From Peptostreptococcaceae bacterium (lineage in GTDB: Bacteria; Bacillota; Clostridia; Peptostreptococcales; Filifactoraceae), in the NCBI GenBank assembly GCA_030528605.1, contig JAUMYO010000007.1:1-50285 (forward strand): DNA of 50,285 nt. The letters run 5' to 3'. A program made the translations under genes and the position numbers. The notes below the pieces were generated by a model. The model saw only the letters and a program-made list of their open reading frames with translations, was not told where the DNA came from and did not search any database. Numbering within the stretch: the stretch's first letter is position 1; each line of letters starts with the position of its first letter. Positions 8,458-18,002 of this stretch are shown piece by piece.

Positions 8458-9267
8458 TTAGTCCTCCTTGCTGCTTTCGGATAATGTGATGAAGGCATCT
8501 CGAAGATTGTTCGAGTTTGAGATCTGTTTGATCTCATCCGGTGTGCCCTGTGCGATGATCTCGCCCTTGTGGATCATGATGATGCGGTCACAGAGATATT
8601 CCGCCTCCTCCATATAATGGGTGGAATAGAGGATGGTCTTGCCGCGGTCGCGCTCGTTCTTCATAAATTCGATGATGGCGGCGCTGCTGAGGACGTCCAG
8701 TCCGAGCGTCGGCTCATCCAGGATGTAGTTGAGCGGATCGTGAAGCAGACAGCGGGCGATATTGGTACGCTGCGTCTGACCGGTCGATAAGCGATCGATA
8801 TTGTTGTCCGCAAAAGAGCTCATGTCGAGCAGATCGATGATCTTTTGCGTGCGTTCCCTGATCTCCTGTTTCGGAAAACCGTACAGATCTCCGACCATGT
8901 GCATCATCTCTCTTGGGGAGATGAGTTTGAACAATTTTGTATTTGCGGAAAGATAGCCGAGGTTTTCTCGAGCTGTTTTTGGATCTTCGGCGATGTTGCC
9001 ATCTTTCTTTGAGATCTCCACCGTGCCGGATGACGGGCTCATGATATTTCCCAAGATACGAAGGAGCGTCGTCTTGCCCGCTCCGTTGGGACCGAGGATC
9101 CCGAGGATCTCACCGTCCTGTGCGGTCAGATCGATCGATCGCACCGCAAAAAACTCTTCCTTTGTTTTTCCTTTCTTACGCAAAAAAGGGATCTTGGATC
9201 TTTTTTCATCTTTTTTTTCTTGGATCTGTCTTTCAAAAATTTTGCTGATATTCGTACATCGGATCAT
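8458..9267 (-). CDS. ABC transporter ATP-binding protein, NatA-like
   Basis: A 269-residue ATPase partner of the following permease. Walker A is GPNGAGKTT (59-67), signature LSTGQ (160-164; Thr for the usual Gly), Walker B YILDEP (181-186) and the switch His 217. A lysine-rich insertion (about 14-38) sits between the first strand and Walker A and is longer than usual. The start is set by AAAGGTG four bases before ATG. A modest promoter may lie upstream on the minus strand (TATAAA near 9310). The gene and its fused permease-protease form a two-gene operon ending at the bidirectional terminator near 5.9 kb. Confidence 0.9.
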   Translation of the reverse strand: MIRCTNISKIFERQIQEKKDEKRSKIPFLRKKGKTKEEFFAVRSIDLTAQDGEILGILGPNGAGKTTLLRILGNIMSPSSGTVEISKKDGNIAEDPKTARENLGYLSANTKLFKLISPREMMHMVGDLYGFPKQEIRERTQKIIDLLDMSSFADNNIDRLSTGQTQRTNIARCLLHDPLNYILDEPTLGLDVLSSAAIIEFMKNERDRGKTILYSTHYMEEAEYLCDRIIMIHKGEIIAQGTPDEIKQISNSNNLRDAFITLSESSKED

Positions 9268-9494
9268 ATAACACCTTTGCCTTTTTAGGATTTTGATTTT
9301 TGTTGTTTATACCGTATGATTTTGGTTATAATTAAAAAAGTGAGCGGGAAGATCGGGTCATTCACGGAGATATTTTACCTTCTGAAAAACTCCGGCATAA
9401 AATGTTCCACTCCGCTCCGGATCTATCCTTATTATAATATAAGCCCTCGATATAATCCAGATTAAATAAGGGATCTGTTTTACTTTTGTATTCG
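9268..9494. other. Divergent intergenic region between natA and mnmG
   Basis: No gene is visible. Two TATAAT hexamers at 9433-9438 and 9451-9456 lack convincing -35 partners. The section nearest natA is T-rich. Confidence 0.4.
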
Positions 9495-9618
9495 GATCGG
9501 ACTGAGATCGAGCTTGGATCCGCTCTCAGGGTAGATGGATATCGAGTGGAAATGCTGTGGGACCGATCGTTTTGCCGAGGTGCAAAATTTAAGTGCCTAC
9601 CGAAGGGTCGAGCCTCGG
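9495..9618 (+). other. Possible structured RNA element upstream of mnmG
   Basis: Two consecutive stem-loops: GATCGG (9495-9500) with CCGATC (9563-9568), enclosing CTGA/TCAG and GAGC/GCTC pairs; then CCGAGG (9575-9580) with CCTCGG (9613-9618). The second contains GAGGTGC and ACCGAAGG, faintly like fragments of the lysine riboswitch, but it is far too short for that class. It lies upstream of the mnmG promoter, so it is not the mnmG leader from that start. Confidence 0.25.
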
Positions 9619-9686
9619 ATCGAGTGGCGCATCATTTAGCCATTAAAAAATAATGCAAAAAAAGTTACAAAATGTAAAAATTTATA

Positions 9687-9714
9687 TTGACGAGAAATGA
9701 AAATATGATATACT
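9687..9714 (+). promoter_or_regulatory. Sigma-A promoter of mnmG
   Basis: TTGACG (9687-9692), a 16-bp spacer and TATACT (9709-9714) in an AT-rich context. About 80 nt of leader follow before the mnmG ATG. Confidence 0.7.
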
Positions 9715-9801
9715 AAATTGTGAAACATATTGTTATTCACTTAGACGGGCACTTGATCGTGCGTCGTGAGTGTCAAAACAGTTATAGAAAGATTTTATAC
9801 G

Positions 9802-11700
9802 ATGTATTTCAATGCGGGTAGTTATGATGTGATCGTGGTGGGAGCAGGTCATGCCGGCTGTGAAGCGGCACTTGCATCGGCAAGGTTGGGTAAGAAGACT
9901 TTGCTCATCACGTTGAGTTTGGACACGATCGCGCACATGCCGTGCAATCCGGCGATCGGTGGAACGGGCAAGAGTCAGCTCGTTCGTGAAGTGGATGCGC
10001 TTGGCGGTCAGATGGGGATCAATATCGATAAGACTTTTATCCAGTCGAGAACGCTGAATGCTTCCAAAGGACCGGCTGTTCAGTCGGTAAGAGCGCAAGC
10101 GGACAAGAATCTTTATCATATAGAAATGAAGCGTACCTTGGAGCATCAACCGGATCTACAGCTGGTGATGGACGAGGTGACCGAGCTTATCCATGAGAAT
10201 AAGAGGGTGAGCGGAGTAAGGACGCTGCAATTGTGTGAGTATCATGCAAAAAAAGTGATCCTGTGCACGGGCGTTTTCCTGGAAGGTCGCATCTACATGG
10301 GTGAAGTGGATTTTCCTTCGGGACCGCTTGGACAACCGAATGCTCGATATCTTTCAAAGAGTTTGTATGAGTTGGGTCTTCCTTTAAGAAAGTTTAAGAC
10401 GGGGACCCCGGCGAGAGTCCATGGAGACAGCATCGATTTTTCCAAGATGGAGATCCAATATGGAGATGAAAAGATCGTTCCCTTCTCCTTTATGACGGAG
10501 CCTTTTGAAAAGAAGGATCAGGTCGTCTGTTATCTGACGAGGACCAAGGATGAGACCCATGAGATCATTCGGCGTAATCTGGATCGCTCAGCCGTATATG
10601 GCGGGATGATCGATTCGAGAGGACCGCGCTACTGCCCTTCGATCGAAGACAAGGTGGTGCGTTTCCCGGATAAAGAAAGCCATCAGTTCTTTGTCGAACC
10701 GGAAGGTCTCGACACCAAAGAATACTATATCCAAGGATTTTCTTCTTCGCTGCCTTATGAGGTACAGCTCCAGATGTATCACACGGTGATCGGTCTGGAA
10801 AATGCGCAGTTGATGCGACCGGCTTATGCGATCGAATATGATTGCATCGATCCGACGCATCTGGAACTGAGTTTGGCGGTCCGCGGAGTCGAGAACCTAT
10901 ACAGCGCCGGACAATTCAACGGCACGAGCGGCTATGAGGAAGCGGCTGCTCAGGGGCTGATCGCGGCGATCAATGCGGCGAGAAGCATCGACGGCAAGGA
11001 GCCGGTCATATTGGATCGCGCTACCGCATATATCGGGGTGCTGATCGATGACCTGGTGACCAAGGGGACCAACGAGCCGTATCGGATGATGACATCGCGA
11101 GCGGAATATCGATTGCTTCTTCGTCAGGACAATGCGGATCTGCGATTGACGGAGCTGGGCAGAGAGATCGGTCTGGTGGATGATGAGCGATATGCGGTTT
11201 TCATTGAGAAAAAAGCGCAGATCGAAGCGGAGCTGACGAGGCTTCAAAATGAAAAGCTGAGACCGTCTGAGGCGGATGAGCTTTTGATATCGAGAGGATA
11301 TTCTCCGTTGGGAAGGACGATGAGCCTGTATGATTTTTTGAAAAGACCGGAGGCGGATTATGATCTGCTCAAAGAGCTTGGGAAGCAGGATGAAGGTTCG
11401 AGCGTCCAAGCGATGGAACAGTGTCAGATCCAGGTGAAATATGAAGGGTATATCAAAAAACAGATCCGACAGGTCGAGGCATTCAACAAATTGGAAAAAA
11501 GGAAGATCCCGAGAGATCTTGATTATGATCGGATCTCGGGTCTGAGGCTGGAAGCAAAGCAAAAGCTTGCCGAAGTCCGACCGATCAATATCGGTCAGGC
11601 GAGCAGGATCTCAGGAGTTTCTCCGGCGGACATCTCGGTGTTGTTGGTATTCCTGCAGGCATATAATAAAGAAAATACTCCGACAGAAGATGATTACTAA
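9802..11700 (+). CDS. mnmG: tRNA uridine-5-carboxymethylaminomethyl modification enzyme MnmG (GidA)
   Basis: FAD-dependent enzyme that with MnmE installs carboxymethylaminomethyl groups on U34 of several tRNAs. From the ATG at 9802 it has 632 residues, the normal size, and begins [19 protein letters not shown], matching the short lead before the FAD-binding glycine motif in E. coli MnmG. An in-frame GTG at 9766 would add 12 residues but has no SD. Other family signatures are PCNPAIGG with Cys48, [28 protein letters not shown] and [14 protein letters not shown]. It is not beside mnmE, rnpA or rsmG, its usual neighbours near the origin in many Firmicutes. A hairpin follows it and the flagellar cluster starts 142 bp later. 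Confidence 0.95.
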   Translation: MYFNAGSYDVIVVGAGHAGCEAALASARLGKKTLLITLSLDTIAHMPCNPAIGGTGKSQLVREVDALGGQMGINIDKTFIQSRTLNASKGPAVQSVRAQADKNLYHIEMKRTLEHQPDLQLVMDEVTELIHENKRVSGVRTLQLCEYHAKKVILCTGVFLEGRIYMGEVDFPSGPLGQPNARYLSKSLYELGLPLRKFKTGTPARVHGDSIDFSKMEIQYGDEKIVPFSFMTEPFEKKDQVVCYLTRTKDETHEIIRRNLDRSAVYGGMIDSRGPRYCPSIEDKVVRFPDKESHQFFVEPEGLDTKEYYIQGFSSSLPYEVQLQMYHTVIGLENAQLMRPAYAIEYDCIDPTHLELSLAVRGVENLYSAGQFNGTSGYEEAAAQGLIAAINAARSIDGKEPVILDRATAYIGVLIDDLVTKGTNEPYRMMTSRAEYRLLLRQDNADLRLTELGREIGLVDDERYAVFIEKKAQIEAELTRLQNEKLRPSEADELLISRGYSPLGRTMSLYDFLKRPEADYDLLKELGKQDEGSSVQAMEQCQIQVKYEGYIKKQIRQVEAFNKLEKRKIPRDLDYDRISGLRLEAKQKLAEVRPINIGQASRISGVSPADISVLLVFLQAYNKENTPTEDDY

Positions 11701-11732
11701 AATATGGATGGATCGATCGAATAAAATGGAAC

Positions 11733-11750
11733 AGCAAGCGAAGGCTTGCT
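11733..11750 (+). terminator. Stem-loop after mnmG, weak terminator
   Basis: AGCAAGC-GAAG-GCTTGCT is a perfect 7-bp stem with a 4-base loop, followed by only CTTCT rather than a run of T. It may terminate weakly or mark a processing site, so read-through from mnmG into the flagellar genes is possible. No clear sigma-A or sigma-28 promoter was found between it and pilZ. Confidence 0.5.
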
Positions 11751-11841
11751 CTTCTATCCGGCTCAACATTATTTTTTTATCCGTGAGGAGTTATATATTT
11801 ATTACTAATGAGAAAAAATGCGATTATAAACGGAGGGTAGC

Positions 11842-12462
11842 GTGGGTAACATTGTTGAAAGCAACGTGGATGAAACGAGAAATTTTAATGCGTTTGGCAG
11901 TGACGGTACGATAATTGCAATTGGAAATTTGGATTATATCGGAGAAAAGATATCGGTGTTCTCGACTTCGGAATTTATCGGAAACAAAAGAAGCATCTCC
12001 GGATATATCCGGATCGAGTCTAAAGTGAATTATGAAGATGTCTATAGCGCGATGGTGGATCGTGTCGAGAACAATAAGATCTTTTTGGCTTCGCTGAGAA
12101 ATATCAGTGACGAACTGAAAGAAGATATCAAAGTGGATTTTCGCCGGGATATCCGAGTAACTTATACTGATGGAGAAAAAGAGCAAAGTGTCGAAGCCAG
12201 ATTGACGGATATCAGCAGCGGCGGGGTCGGTCTGGTATGCAAAAAGTCTTTCGGGGTCGGTCAGACACTGCGGATCGATACCGAGATCTTGGGGATCGGA
12301 TCTTTGCTCAATGTACAAACGCTTCGCAGAGAGATAATGGGCAGAGTTTACAAATATGGATGTCGCTTTGTTGAACTGAATTCTCGAGAAGAGAGTGCGA
12401 TCCGTAGGGCGGTGTATCGCTTGCAGATCGAAGAACACCGAAGCAGATACGGGAGAGGATAG
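11842..12462 (+). CDS. PilZ domain protein (c-di-GMP receptor), head of the flagellar operon
   Basis: A 206-residue protein with an N-terminal YcgR-like region (about 20-95) and a PilZ domain (about 98-200). The c-di-GMP contacts are present: RRDIR at 101-105 and DISSGGVG at 123-130, fitting RxxxR and (D/N)xSxxG. Such proteins bind the flagellar motor or stator and brake it when c-di-GMP is high. The GTG start is supported by GGAGGG 5 bases ahead. flgB begins three bases after its stop, so it is co-transcribed with the basal-body genes. The annotation as a motor brake is by analogy with YcgR/DgrA. Confidence 0.82.
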   Translation: MGNIVESNVDETRNFNAFGSDGTIIAIGNLDYIGEKISVFSTSEFIGNKRSISGYIRIESKVNYEDVYSAMVDRVENNKIFLASLRNISDELKEDIKVDFRRDIRVTYTDGEKEQSVEARLTDISSGGVGLVCKKSFGVGQTLRIDTEILGIGSLLNVQTLRREIMGRVYKYGCRFVELNSREESAIRRAVYRLQIEEHRSRYGRG

Positions 12463-12465
12463 GTC

Positions 12466-12861
12466 ATGAAAAGTATTTTTAACAACTCCATCCGCATGAC
12501 GGAAAAAACCTTGGACTTTCTTTGGAAGAGGCAGGAGATCATCGCAAATAACATCGCAAACCAAGATACGCCCAACTACAAAGCGAAGCTGCTGACTTTT
12601 GAAGACAGCTTTCGCAGTCAGATCGAAGGGGCAAACAGGAAAAAAGGTCCCGGAACAAAAAAAGTTTATGCGCAAGCGATCGAACGGGCGGATGCGGATA
12701 TCAAGGAGAACGATCCGGGTTCCAACCGACTGGACGGCAACAATGTGAGCCCGGATGCGGAATACGCCGAGCTTGCCAGAACAGGTCTACAATATCAATA
12801 TGCGCTCCGAGCGATCAGCGATGAGTTTATGAGGTTCAGAAGCGTGATCAAAGGACAATAA
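12466..12861 (+). CDS. flgB: Flagellar basal-body rod protein FlgB
   Basis: A 131-residue proximal rod subunit, exported by the flagellar type III system. The N-terminus has the rod signature NNIANQDTPNYKA (26-38) and the C-terminus the matching helix that packs against it. Length is typical. An AGAGGATAGG SD precedes ATG. Normally flgB-flgC-fliE are consecutive; here flgC is missing from between flgB and fliE and lies 12 kb downstream at 25260. Confidence 0.93.
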   Translation: MKSIFNNSIRMTEKTLDFLWKRQEIIANNIANQDTPNYKAKLLTFEDSFRSQIEGANRKKGPGTKKVYAQAIERADADIKENDPGSNRLDGNNVSPDAEYAELARTGLQYQYALRAISDEFMRFRSVIKGQ

Positions 12862-12872
12862 CAGGAGGAAAT

Positions 12873-13172
12873 ATGTTTATCAAAGCAATGGATCCGATCC
12901 GATCATTGGAGCAGCTTAACGGATCGGAAAGATCAAAACCGCAGACGACAGAGTCTGTGTTCAAAGATGTTTTTCAAAAAGCGATCGAAAATGTGATCGA
13001 GACGGACAAGGAAGTCCAAAAGGAGCAGTATCTTCTTGCGACAGGGCAAAGTGACGATCTGCACGATCTTACGATCGCATCGACGAAGGCACAGCTATCG
13101 ATCGATCTGATGATCCAACTGAGGAATCGAGCGATGGAATCATACAACGAGATGATGAGGATCAATTTATAA
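12873..13172 (+). CDS. fliE: Flagellar hook-basal body complex protein FliE
   Basis: A 99-residue FliE, the adaptor that joins the MS ring and export gate to the rod. The C-terminal helix region (DLTIASTKAQLSIDLMIQLR, about 66-85) is the family signature. CAGGAGGAAAT provides a strong SD. It follows flgB by 11 bases and precedes fliF by 27. Confidence 0.9.
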   Translation: MFIKAMDPIRSLEQLNGSERSKPQTTESVFKDVFQKAIENVIETDKEVQKEQYLLATGQSDDLHDLTIASTKAQLSIDLMIQLRNRAMESYNEMMRINL

Positions 13173-13199
13173 AAGTCGAATGACAAGGGGTAGTTTGTT

Positions 13200-14870
13200 G
13201 TGAATGAAAAGGTCAAATTTTACTTGGAGAGAGTAAAGGGAGCAGTGGGCGGTCTGAGCGGTAAAAGGAAAAAGCAGATCGCAGTGTTGACGATCCTGAT
13301 ACTGATCATCTCGATAGGGACCGCCGCTTTTCTCAATGCAAAGAGCTACAATGTGCTTTTTACGGGTCTCAATGAACAGGAAGCGAGCGAGATCATGGGA
13401 AAGCTTCAGTCCAAAGGTGTAAGCTACAAATATGAGGATGGCGGAACGATCCTTGTAGATGGAAAGGAAGCGGAGAAGATCAAAGCGGAGCTGGTCTATG
13501 AAGGCTATCCGAAGAGCGGATTCACCTACGATGTTTTTAAGACCAATATCGATCTGATGACCACAGATTTTGAGAAAAATAATTACAAATTGTTCGATCT
13601 TCAAGATCGGATCGGATCGACGATCCGGCTGTTTGACGGAGTAAAGGATGCCAAGGTCACGATCGCGCTGGGTGAGGACCGAAAATATGTGCTCGATGCA
13701 AATCAAAAAACGCAGGCAAGTGCCTCGGTGGTGGTGATCATGTCTGCAGGCGGGTCGCCGACACCGGAACAGGTGAAAGGGATCCAGCGTTTGGTGGCAA
13801 AAAGCATCCCGCATCTGAATATCGAAAATGTAGCGGTTCTTGACGGAGAGGGGAACGATGTTTCCCAAAGAGATTCGCTGCAATCCGAATTGGCAAAGCT
13901 CAAAGCGGACTTTGAAACGCAGATCGAGGATTCTGTAAAGGCGAAAGTCATCAATGTTCTCGCACCTTTCTATGGAAAAGATAATGTACGTGTATCGGTC
14001 AAAGCGACGGTGGATATGAACAAGAAGATCCGGGAGACGATCAACTACTCTTTGCCGAAGGAAGCGGTAAAGGAGCCGGCGGCGCAGCAGGCACCACAGG
14101 GCGGCGAGCAAACCGGAGCTGCGGAAGCTCAGCCGGAGACGACCGATCGACCGACGCCGATCAAATCGAGAGAGTCGATCAATCAGGAGCTCACGAGAGA
14201 CAAGGATCAGGTGGGCGGCGTTGCGGGAACGGAGTCCAATGCGGACATCCCGATCTATGGAAGCGGTCTGCAGATCAACGGGAACGAGGCACATATCGTC
14301 AATCAGAACGATATCGACTATCTGGTCGATCAGATCAAGGAGCAGACGCAGATCGACAGCGGGATCGTCGAAGATATGATGATCTCGGTATCGCTCAACA
14401 CAAGCAACAATCCGGGGATCGCCAAAGAAGAAGTGATCGCTTTGGTAGGAAATGCGTCAGGGATCGCGAAAGATCGACAGGCGGAAAAGATCACCGTGGT
14501 AAGCGGAGCCTTCTATGATCCGAATGCGAATGAGGAGCAACCGTCAGAACCTCAAACGATGGTGGATCAATACAAGATCTGGATCATCGGAGCGGCAGGA
14601 GCCTTCCTGTTTGCATTGCTGATGACGATCATCGTATCGATCATATTAAGGAAGAAAAGAAAAAAAGCGGCAAGGCTTCAGGTGGCATCGCCTAGGGCGC
14701 AAACTTCGGCAGAGGCGATGATCGCGGAAGATGACTCTGAGATCATCAGCGTCAAGAATGAGAAGACATTGGAACTTAGAAATAATATTCGAGAGTTTGC
14801 AACGGATAATCCGGAGATCTCCGCGCAGCTTCTCCGTTCATGGCTAAGAGGGGAGGGTGAAGATGAATAG
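13200..14870 (+). CDS. fliF: Flagellar MS-ring protein FliF
   Basis: A 556-residue protein that builds the membrane MS ring. It has a transmembrane helix at about 26-45, the ring-building (secretin-like) region to about 280, a variable Ala/Gln/Glu-rich linker (about 285-320), and a second membrane helix near 457-481. The cytoplasmic C-terminal tail (ELRNNIREFATDNPEISAQ...) is the FliG-binding part. GTG is the start: the nearby ATG at 13204 is out of frame. The preceding AAGGGGTAG is a modest SD. It overlaps fliG by 8 bases. Confidence 0.95.
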   Translation: MNEKVKFYLERVKGAVGGLSGKRKKQIAVLTILILIISIGTAAFLNAKSYNVLFTGLNEQEASEIMGKLQSKGVSYKYEDGGTILVDGKEAEKIKAELVYEGYPKSGFTYDVFKTNIDLMTTDFEKNNYKLFDLQDRIGSTIRLFDGVKDAKVTIALGEDRKYVLDANQKTQASASVVVIMSAGGSPTPEQVKGIQRLVAKSIPHLNIENVAVLDGEGNDVSQRDSLQSELAKLKADFETQIEDSVKAKVINVLAPFYGKDNVRVSVKATVDMNKKIRETINYSLPKEAVKEPAAQQAPQGGEQTGAAEAQPETTDRPTPIKSRESINQELTRDKDQVGGVAGTESNADIPIYGSGLQINGNEAHIVNQNDIDYLVDQIKEQTQIDSGIVEDMMISVSLNTSNNPGIAKEEVIALVGNASGIAKDRQAEKITVVSGAFYDPNANEEQPSEPQTMVDQYKIWIIGAAGAFLFALLMTIIVSIILRKKRKKAARLQVASPRAQTSAEAMIAEDDSEIISVKNEKTLELRNNIREFATDNPEISAQLLRSWLRGEGEDE

Positions 14871-15867
14871 CGGTTTGACACCTCAACAAAGAGCGGCAGC
14901 GGTCGTCATATCCATGGGTGTGGACAAAGCTTCCAAAGTCTATCAGTACCTCACGGCAGACGATATCGAACAATTGACGATCGAGATCGCCAAACTGGGC
15001 TATGTATCGGTGGAGGACACCGAGCAGGCACTAGATCATTTTTATAAGATGTGCCTGACACAGAAGGTCGTGACTGAAGGCGGGATGGAATATGCAAGGA
15101 CCGTCTTGGAGTCGGCATTCGATGAACAGACGGCAAACGATCTTTTGCAAAAAGCGACCAAGAGTATGAAAGTCAAATCTTTTGACTATATCCGAAAGGC
15201 GGACAGCAAAAACCTGTTCTCCGTCCTTCAATACGAAAGACCTCAGGTCATCGCCCTCGTACTGTCCTATGTCGATGCGAGAAATACCGCGGCGGTCATC
15301 GCGGAATTGCCCGATGACAAAAAGATCGAGGTCGTCGAGCGGATCGCGAAGATGGAGAGTGCTTCGCCGGAAGCGATCAAGATCGTTGAATCGGAGCTGA
15401 AAAAAAGATTCTCCAGCGTGATCACATCCGATTATACAAGGATCGGCGGGATCGACTTTATGGCGGATGTTATGAACAACATCGACCGAAGCAACGAGCG
15501 ATTTATTTTTGATGAACTGGGAGAAAGAGATCAGGAGCTTGCAGATACGATCCGCAAGAAGATGTTCGTGTTCGAAGATATCATCAATCTGGATGCAAGA
15601 TCCATCCAGATCTTCGTTCGGGAGTGCGAGGTCAAGGATCTGGTGTACGCGCTCAAAGGTTCAAATCCGGAGGTCAACGCACTGATCTTTGCGAATATGT
15701 CATCCCGAATGGCGGAAAATATCAAGGACGAACTGGAGATCACGACAAATTTGAAACTGAAAGATGTCGAAGAAGCGCAGCAAAGAGTGGTCGCAGTGAT
15801 CCGAAGGCTGGAAGAAGAAGGACAATTGGTGATCTCCAAGGGTGGAAAGGACGATATCATTGTTTGA
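14863..15867 (+). CDS. fliG: Flagellar motor switch protein FliG
   Basis: A 334-residue C-ring protein that contacts FliF, FliM and the stator MotA. It starts MNSGLTPQQRAAAVVISMG; the N, middle and C domains are all present, with charged residues in the last 100 positions that contact MotA. A GTG six bases upstream opens the same frame, but the GGGGAGGG SD at 14850-14857 is five bases from the ATG at 14863, which is chosen. It overlaps fliF by 8 and fliH by 26 bases, indicating coupled translation. Confidence 0.95.
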   Translation: MNSGLTPQQRAAAVVISMGVDKASKVYQYLTADDIEQLTIEIAKLGYVSVEDTEQALDHFYKMCLTQKVVTEGGMEYARTVLESAFDEQTANDLLQKATKSMKVKSFDYIRKADSKNLFSVLQYERPQVIALVLSYVDARNTAAVIAELPDDKKIEVVERIAKMESASPEAIKIVESELKKRFSSVITSDYTRIGGIDFMADVMNNIDRSNERFIFDELGERDQELADTIRKKMFVFEDIINLDARSIQIFVRECEVKDLVYALKGSNPEVNALIFANMSSRMAENIKDELEITTNLKLKDVEEAQQRVVAVIRRLEEEGQLVISKGGKDDIIV

Positions 15868-16642
15868 TCTGATAAAAAAAGCAAATACGGATTCTCATGT
15901 GATCAGCTACAATGTACTCCAAGGATTCGACGACCTTGAGGAAGAGATCCGAGAAGAAGAAACGGTGGCGGAAGTGGTCGGGTACGATCTGGAAGCACTC
16001 AACCGAAAGAAGCAGATCCTGCAAGATGAGATCATCGAGCTGGAGGAAAAAGCAAGTGAGATCCTGAAAAATGCAGAGCGTGAAGCGGAGCGTCTGCGAA
16101 CGGGGTCAAGTCGGCGAGGATATGAAGAAGGTTATGAAAAAGGGCATAGCGAAGGAAGCGATCAAGGTTTTGAAGAGGCACTTCGACAAGGGCTTCGCCG
16201 AATAAAATCCGACAATCAGGAGATCCTGGATGAGTTGAAAAGGATCGTGGACCGAACGGAAGCGAAGAAGCAGGAGATCCTCAAAAAATATCAGGAGGAT
16301 CTGAAAGATCTGGCGATCGCCGTAGCGGAAAAGGTGGTCCATGTCAGCCTCAAGTCCAGCGGAGACATCATCAAAAGGATGATCCTCTCGGCGACGGAAG
16401 GTCTTCAAACCCGAGAATGGGCAAAGATCTACATCGCAAAAACGGACTCGCAAGTGCTTCTTCAGGGAGATACCGATCTTTTGGGATCGCTCTCCTCGCT
16501 ATCCGATCACATCAAGATCATCGTGATGGAAGAAGAAGCGTCGGGAACCTGTATCATCGAACTTCCGGACAAAGTTCTGGATGCGAGCGTGAATACGCAG
16601 ATGGAAAATATTCGAGAGATATTAAGTTCCGGGCGGATCTAG
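15842..16642 (+). CDS. fliH: Flagellar assembly protein FliH
   Basis: Up to 266 residues. FliH is the peripheral stalk and negative regulator of the export ATPase FliI. Residues about 55-150 are a charged coiled coil with a GYEEGYEKGHSEGSDQGFEE glycine-repeat segment near 90-112, typical of FliH, then a V-ATPase E-subunit-like C-terminal domain. Two starts are possible: GTG at 15842, or TTG at 15860, which has GGAAAGG nine bases upstream and would give 260 residues starting MFDLIKKA. The TTG has the better SD. Confidence 0.88.
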   Translation: MERTISLFDLIKKANTDSHVISYNVLQGFDDLEEEIREEETVAEVVGYDLEALNRKKQILQDEIIELEEKASEILKNAEREAERLRTGSSRRGYEEGYEKGHSEGSDQGFEEALRQGLRRIKSDNQEILDELKRIVDRTEAKKQEILKKYQEDLKDLAIAVAEKVVHVSLKSSGDIIKRMILSATEGLQTREWAKIYIAKTDSQVLLQGDTDLLGSLSSLSDHIKIIVMEEEASGTCIIELPDKVLDASVNTQMENIREILSSGRI

Positions 16643-16649
16643 GTGAAAT

Positions 16650-17954
16650 ATGTATAGAGAGATAATAAAACGTATCGCCAACACCGATACGGTCAGTCAT
16701 ATCGGAAAGATCGAGAACATCGTCGGGATGGCGATCGAGGCATCCGGCGACAAGGCGACGATCGGAGATATCGGAATGATCTACTCCGAGAGCTCCGATC
16801 GACAGATCCCAGCCGAGGTGGTAGGTTTTCGGGATAATAAGATCTTGTTGATGCCTTACGAAAATATCAGCGGGATCTCATCCGGGAGTTTTATACGGAA
16901 CACGGGAAATCAGCTGAAGATCCCGGTGGGTGATGCACTGAAAGGAATGGTCATCGACGCGATGGGACGACCGATCGATGTAGGAGTCCAATTCAAAGCG
17001 GAAGGACATCGCTTTGTGGACAATGAATACACGAATCCGCTGACAAGACCGCCGATCAAGGAAAAGTTGGAATTCGGGGTCAAGGCGATCGATGGACTGC
17101 TGACCATAGGAAAGGGTCAAAGGGTAGGGATATTCGCAGGATCCGGGGTAGGAAAGAGTACACTTCTCGGGATGATCGCAAAGAATGTCAAAGCCGACAT
17201 CAATGTGATCGCACTCGTGGGAGAGCGGGGAAGAGAGGTTCGAGAGTTTATTGAAAAGGATCTGGGAGAAGAAGGGCTGGCACGATCCGTCCTGGTCGTA
17301 GCGACATCGGATCAGCCGGCGATGCTGCGGCTGAAATGTCCGATGGTGGCAACAGCGATCGCAGAACATTTCAAGGATCAGGGAAAGGATGTCCTTCTGA
17401 TGATGGACTCCCTGACACGATTTGCAATGGCACAACGTGAGGTCGGGCTTGCGATCGGAGAGCCGCCGATCGCACGAGGATACACTCCTTCGATCTATGC
17501 CGAGATGCCCAAGCTGCTGGAACGCTCGGGGCGTTTTGAAAACGGGTCGATCACCGGAGTATATACGGTGCTTGTCGAAGGAGACGACACCAACGAACCG
17601 ATCGCGGATATCGTGCGAGGGATCTTGGACGGGCATATCGTTTTATCGAGAAAGCTCGCCAACGAGAATCACTTTCCGGCGATCGATATCAATGCAAGTA
17701 TATCAAGATTGATGAGCACGATCGCCGATCCGAAGCATCAGGCGCTGGCGTCGAAGCTGAGAGACATCTCCTCGATCTACGCAAAGAATTTGGATCTGAT
17801 CTCGATCGGAGCATATAAGGCAGGTACCAATCTAAAATTGGACTACGCGATCTCAAAGATCGATCGCGTGAACAACTTTTTGAAGCAAGGCGTGAAAGAA
17901 AGCTTTACGATGGAAGACACGATTGGACAGCTTGCTGAAATTTTTGAGGATTAG
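16650..17954 (+). CDS. fliI: Flagellar export ATPase FliI
   Basis: A 434-residue hexameric ATPase that energises flagellar protein export with FliH and FliJ. Walker A is GSGVGKST (164-171). The Walker B region contains DVLLMMDSLTRFA (about 247-259), and AGTNLKLDYAI lies near the C-terminus. Length matches the family. AGGTGAAAT before ATG acts as SD. It is separated from fliJ by 48 bases, a rather loose junction for this cluster. Confidence 0.96.
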   Translation: MYREIIKRIANTDTVSHIGKIENIVGMAIEASGDKATIGDIGMIYSESSDRQIPAEVVGFRDNKILLMPYENISGISSGSFIRNTGNQLKIPVGDALKGMVIDAMGRPIDVGVQFKAEGHRFVDNEYTNPLTRPPIKEKLEFGVKAIDGLLTIGKGQRVGIFAGSGVGKSTLLGMIAKNVKADINVIALVGERGREVREFIEKDLGEEGLARSVLVVATSDQPAMLRLKCPMVATAIAEHFKDQGKDVLLMMDSLTRFAMAQREVGLAIGEPPIARGYTPSIYAEMPKLLERSGRFENGSITGVYTVLVEGDDTNEPIADIVRGILDGHIVLSRKLANENHFPAIDINASISRLMSTIADPKHQALASKLRDISSIYAKNLDLISIGAYKAGTNLKLDYAISKIDRVNNFLKQGVKESFTMEDTIGQLAEIFED

Positions 17955-18002
17955 AGTTATAAAATGGTTACTATTTGATCAAAAAAGGGATCGGAGGATA
18001 TA

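Noticed and set aside
11700..11842. c-di-GMP riboswitch before the flagellar operon, as in some clostridia
   Set aside because: None of the GEMM-type conserved motifs were found in this 140-bp gap.
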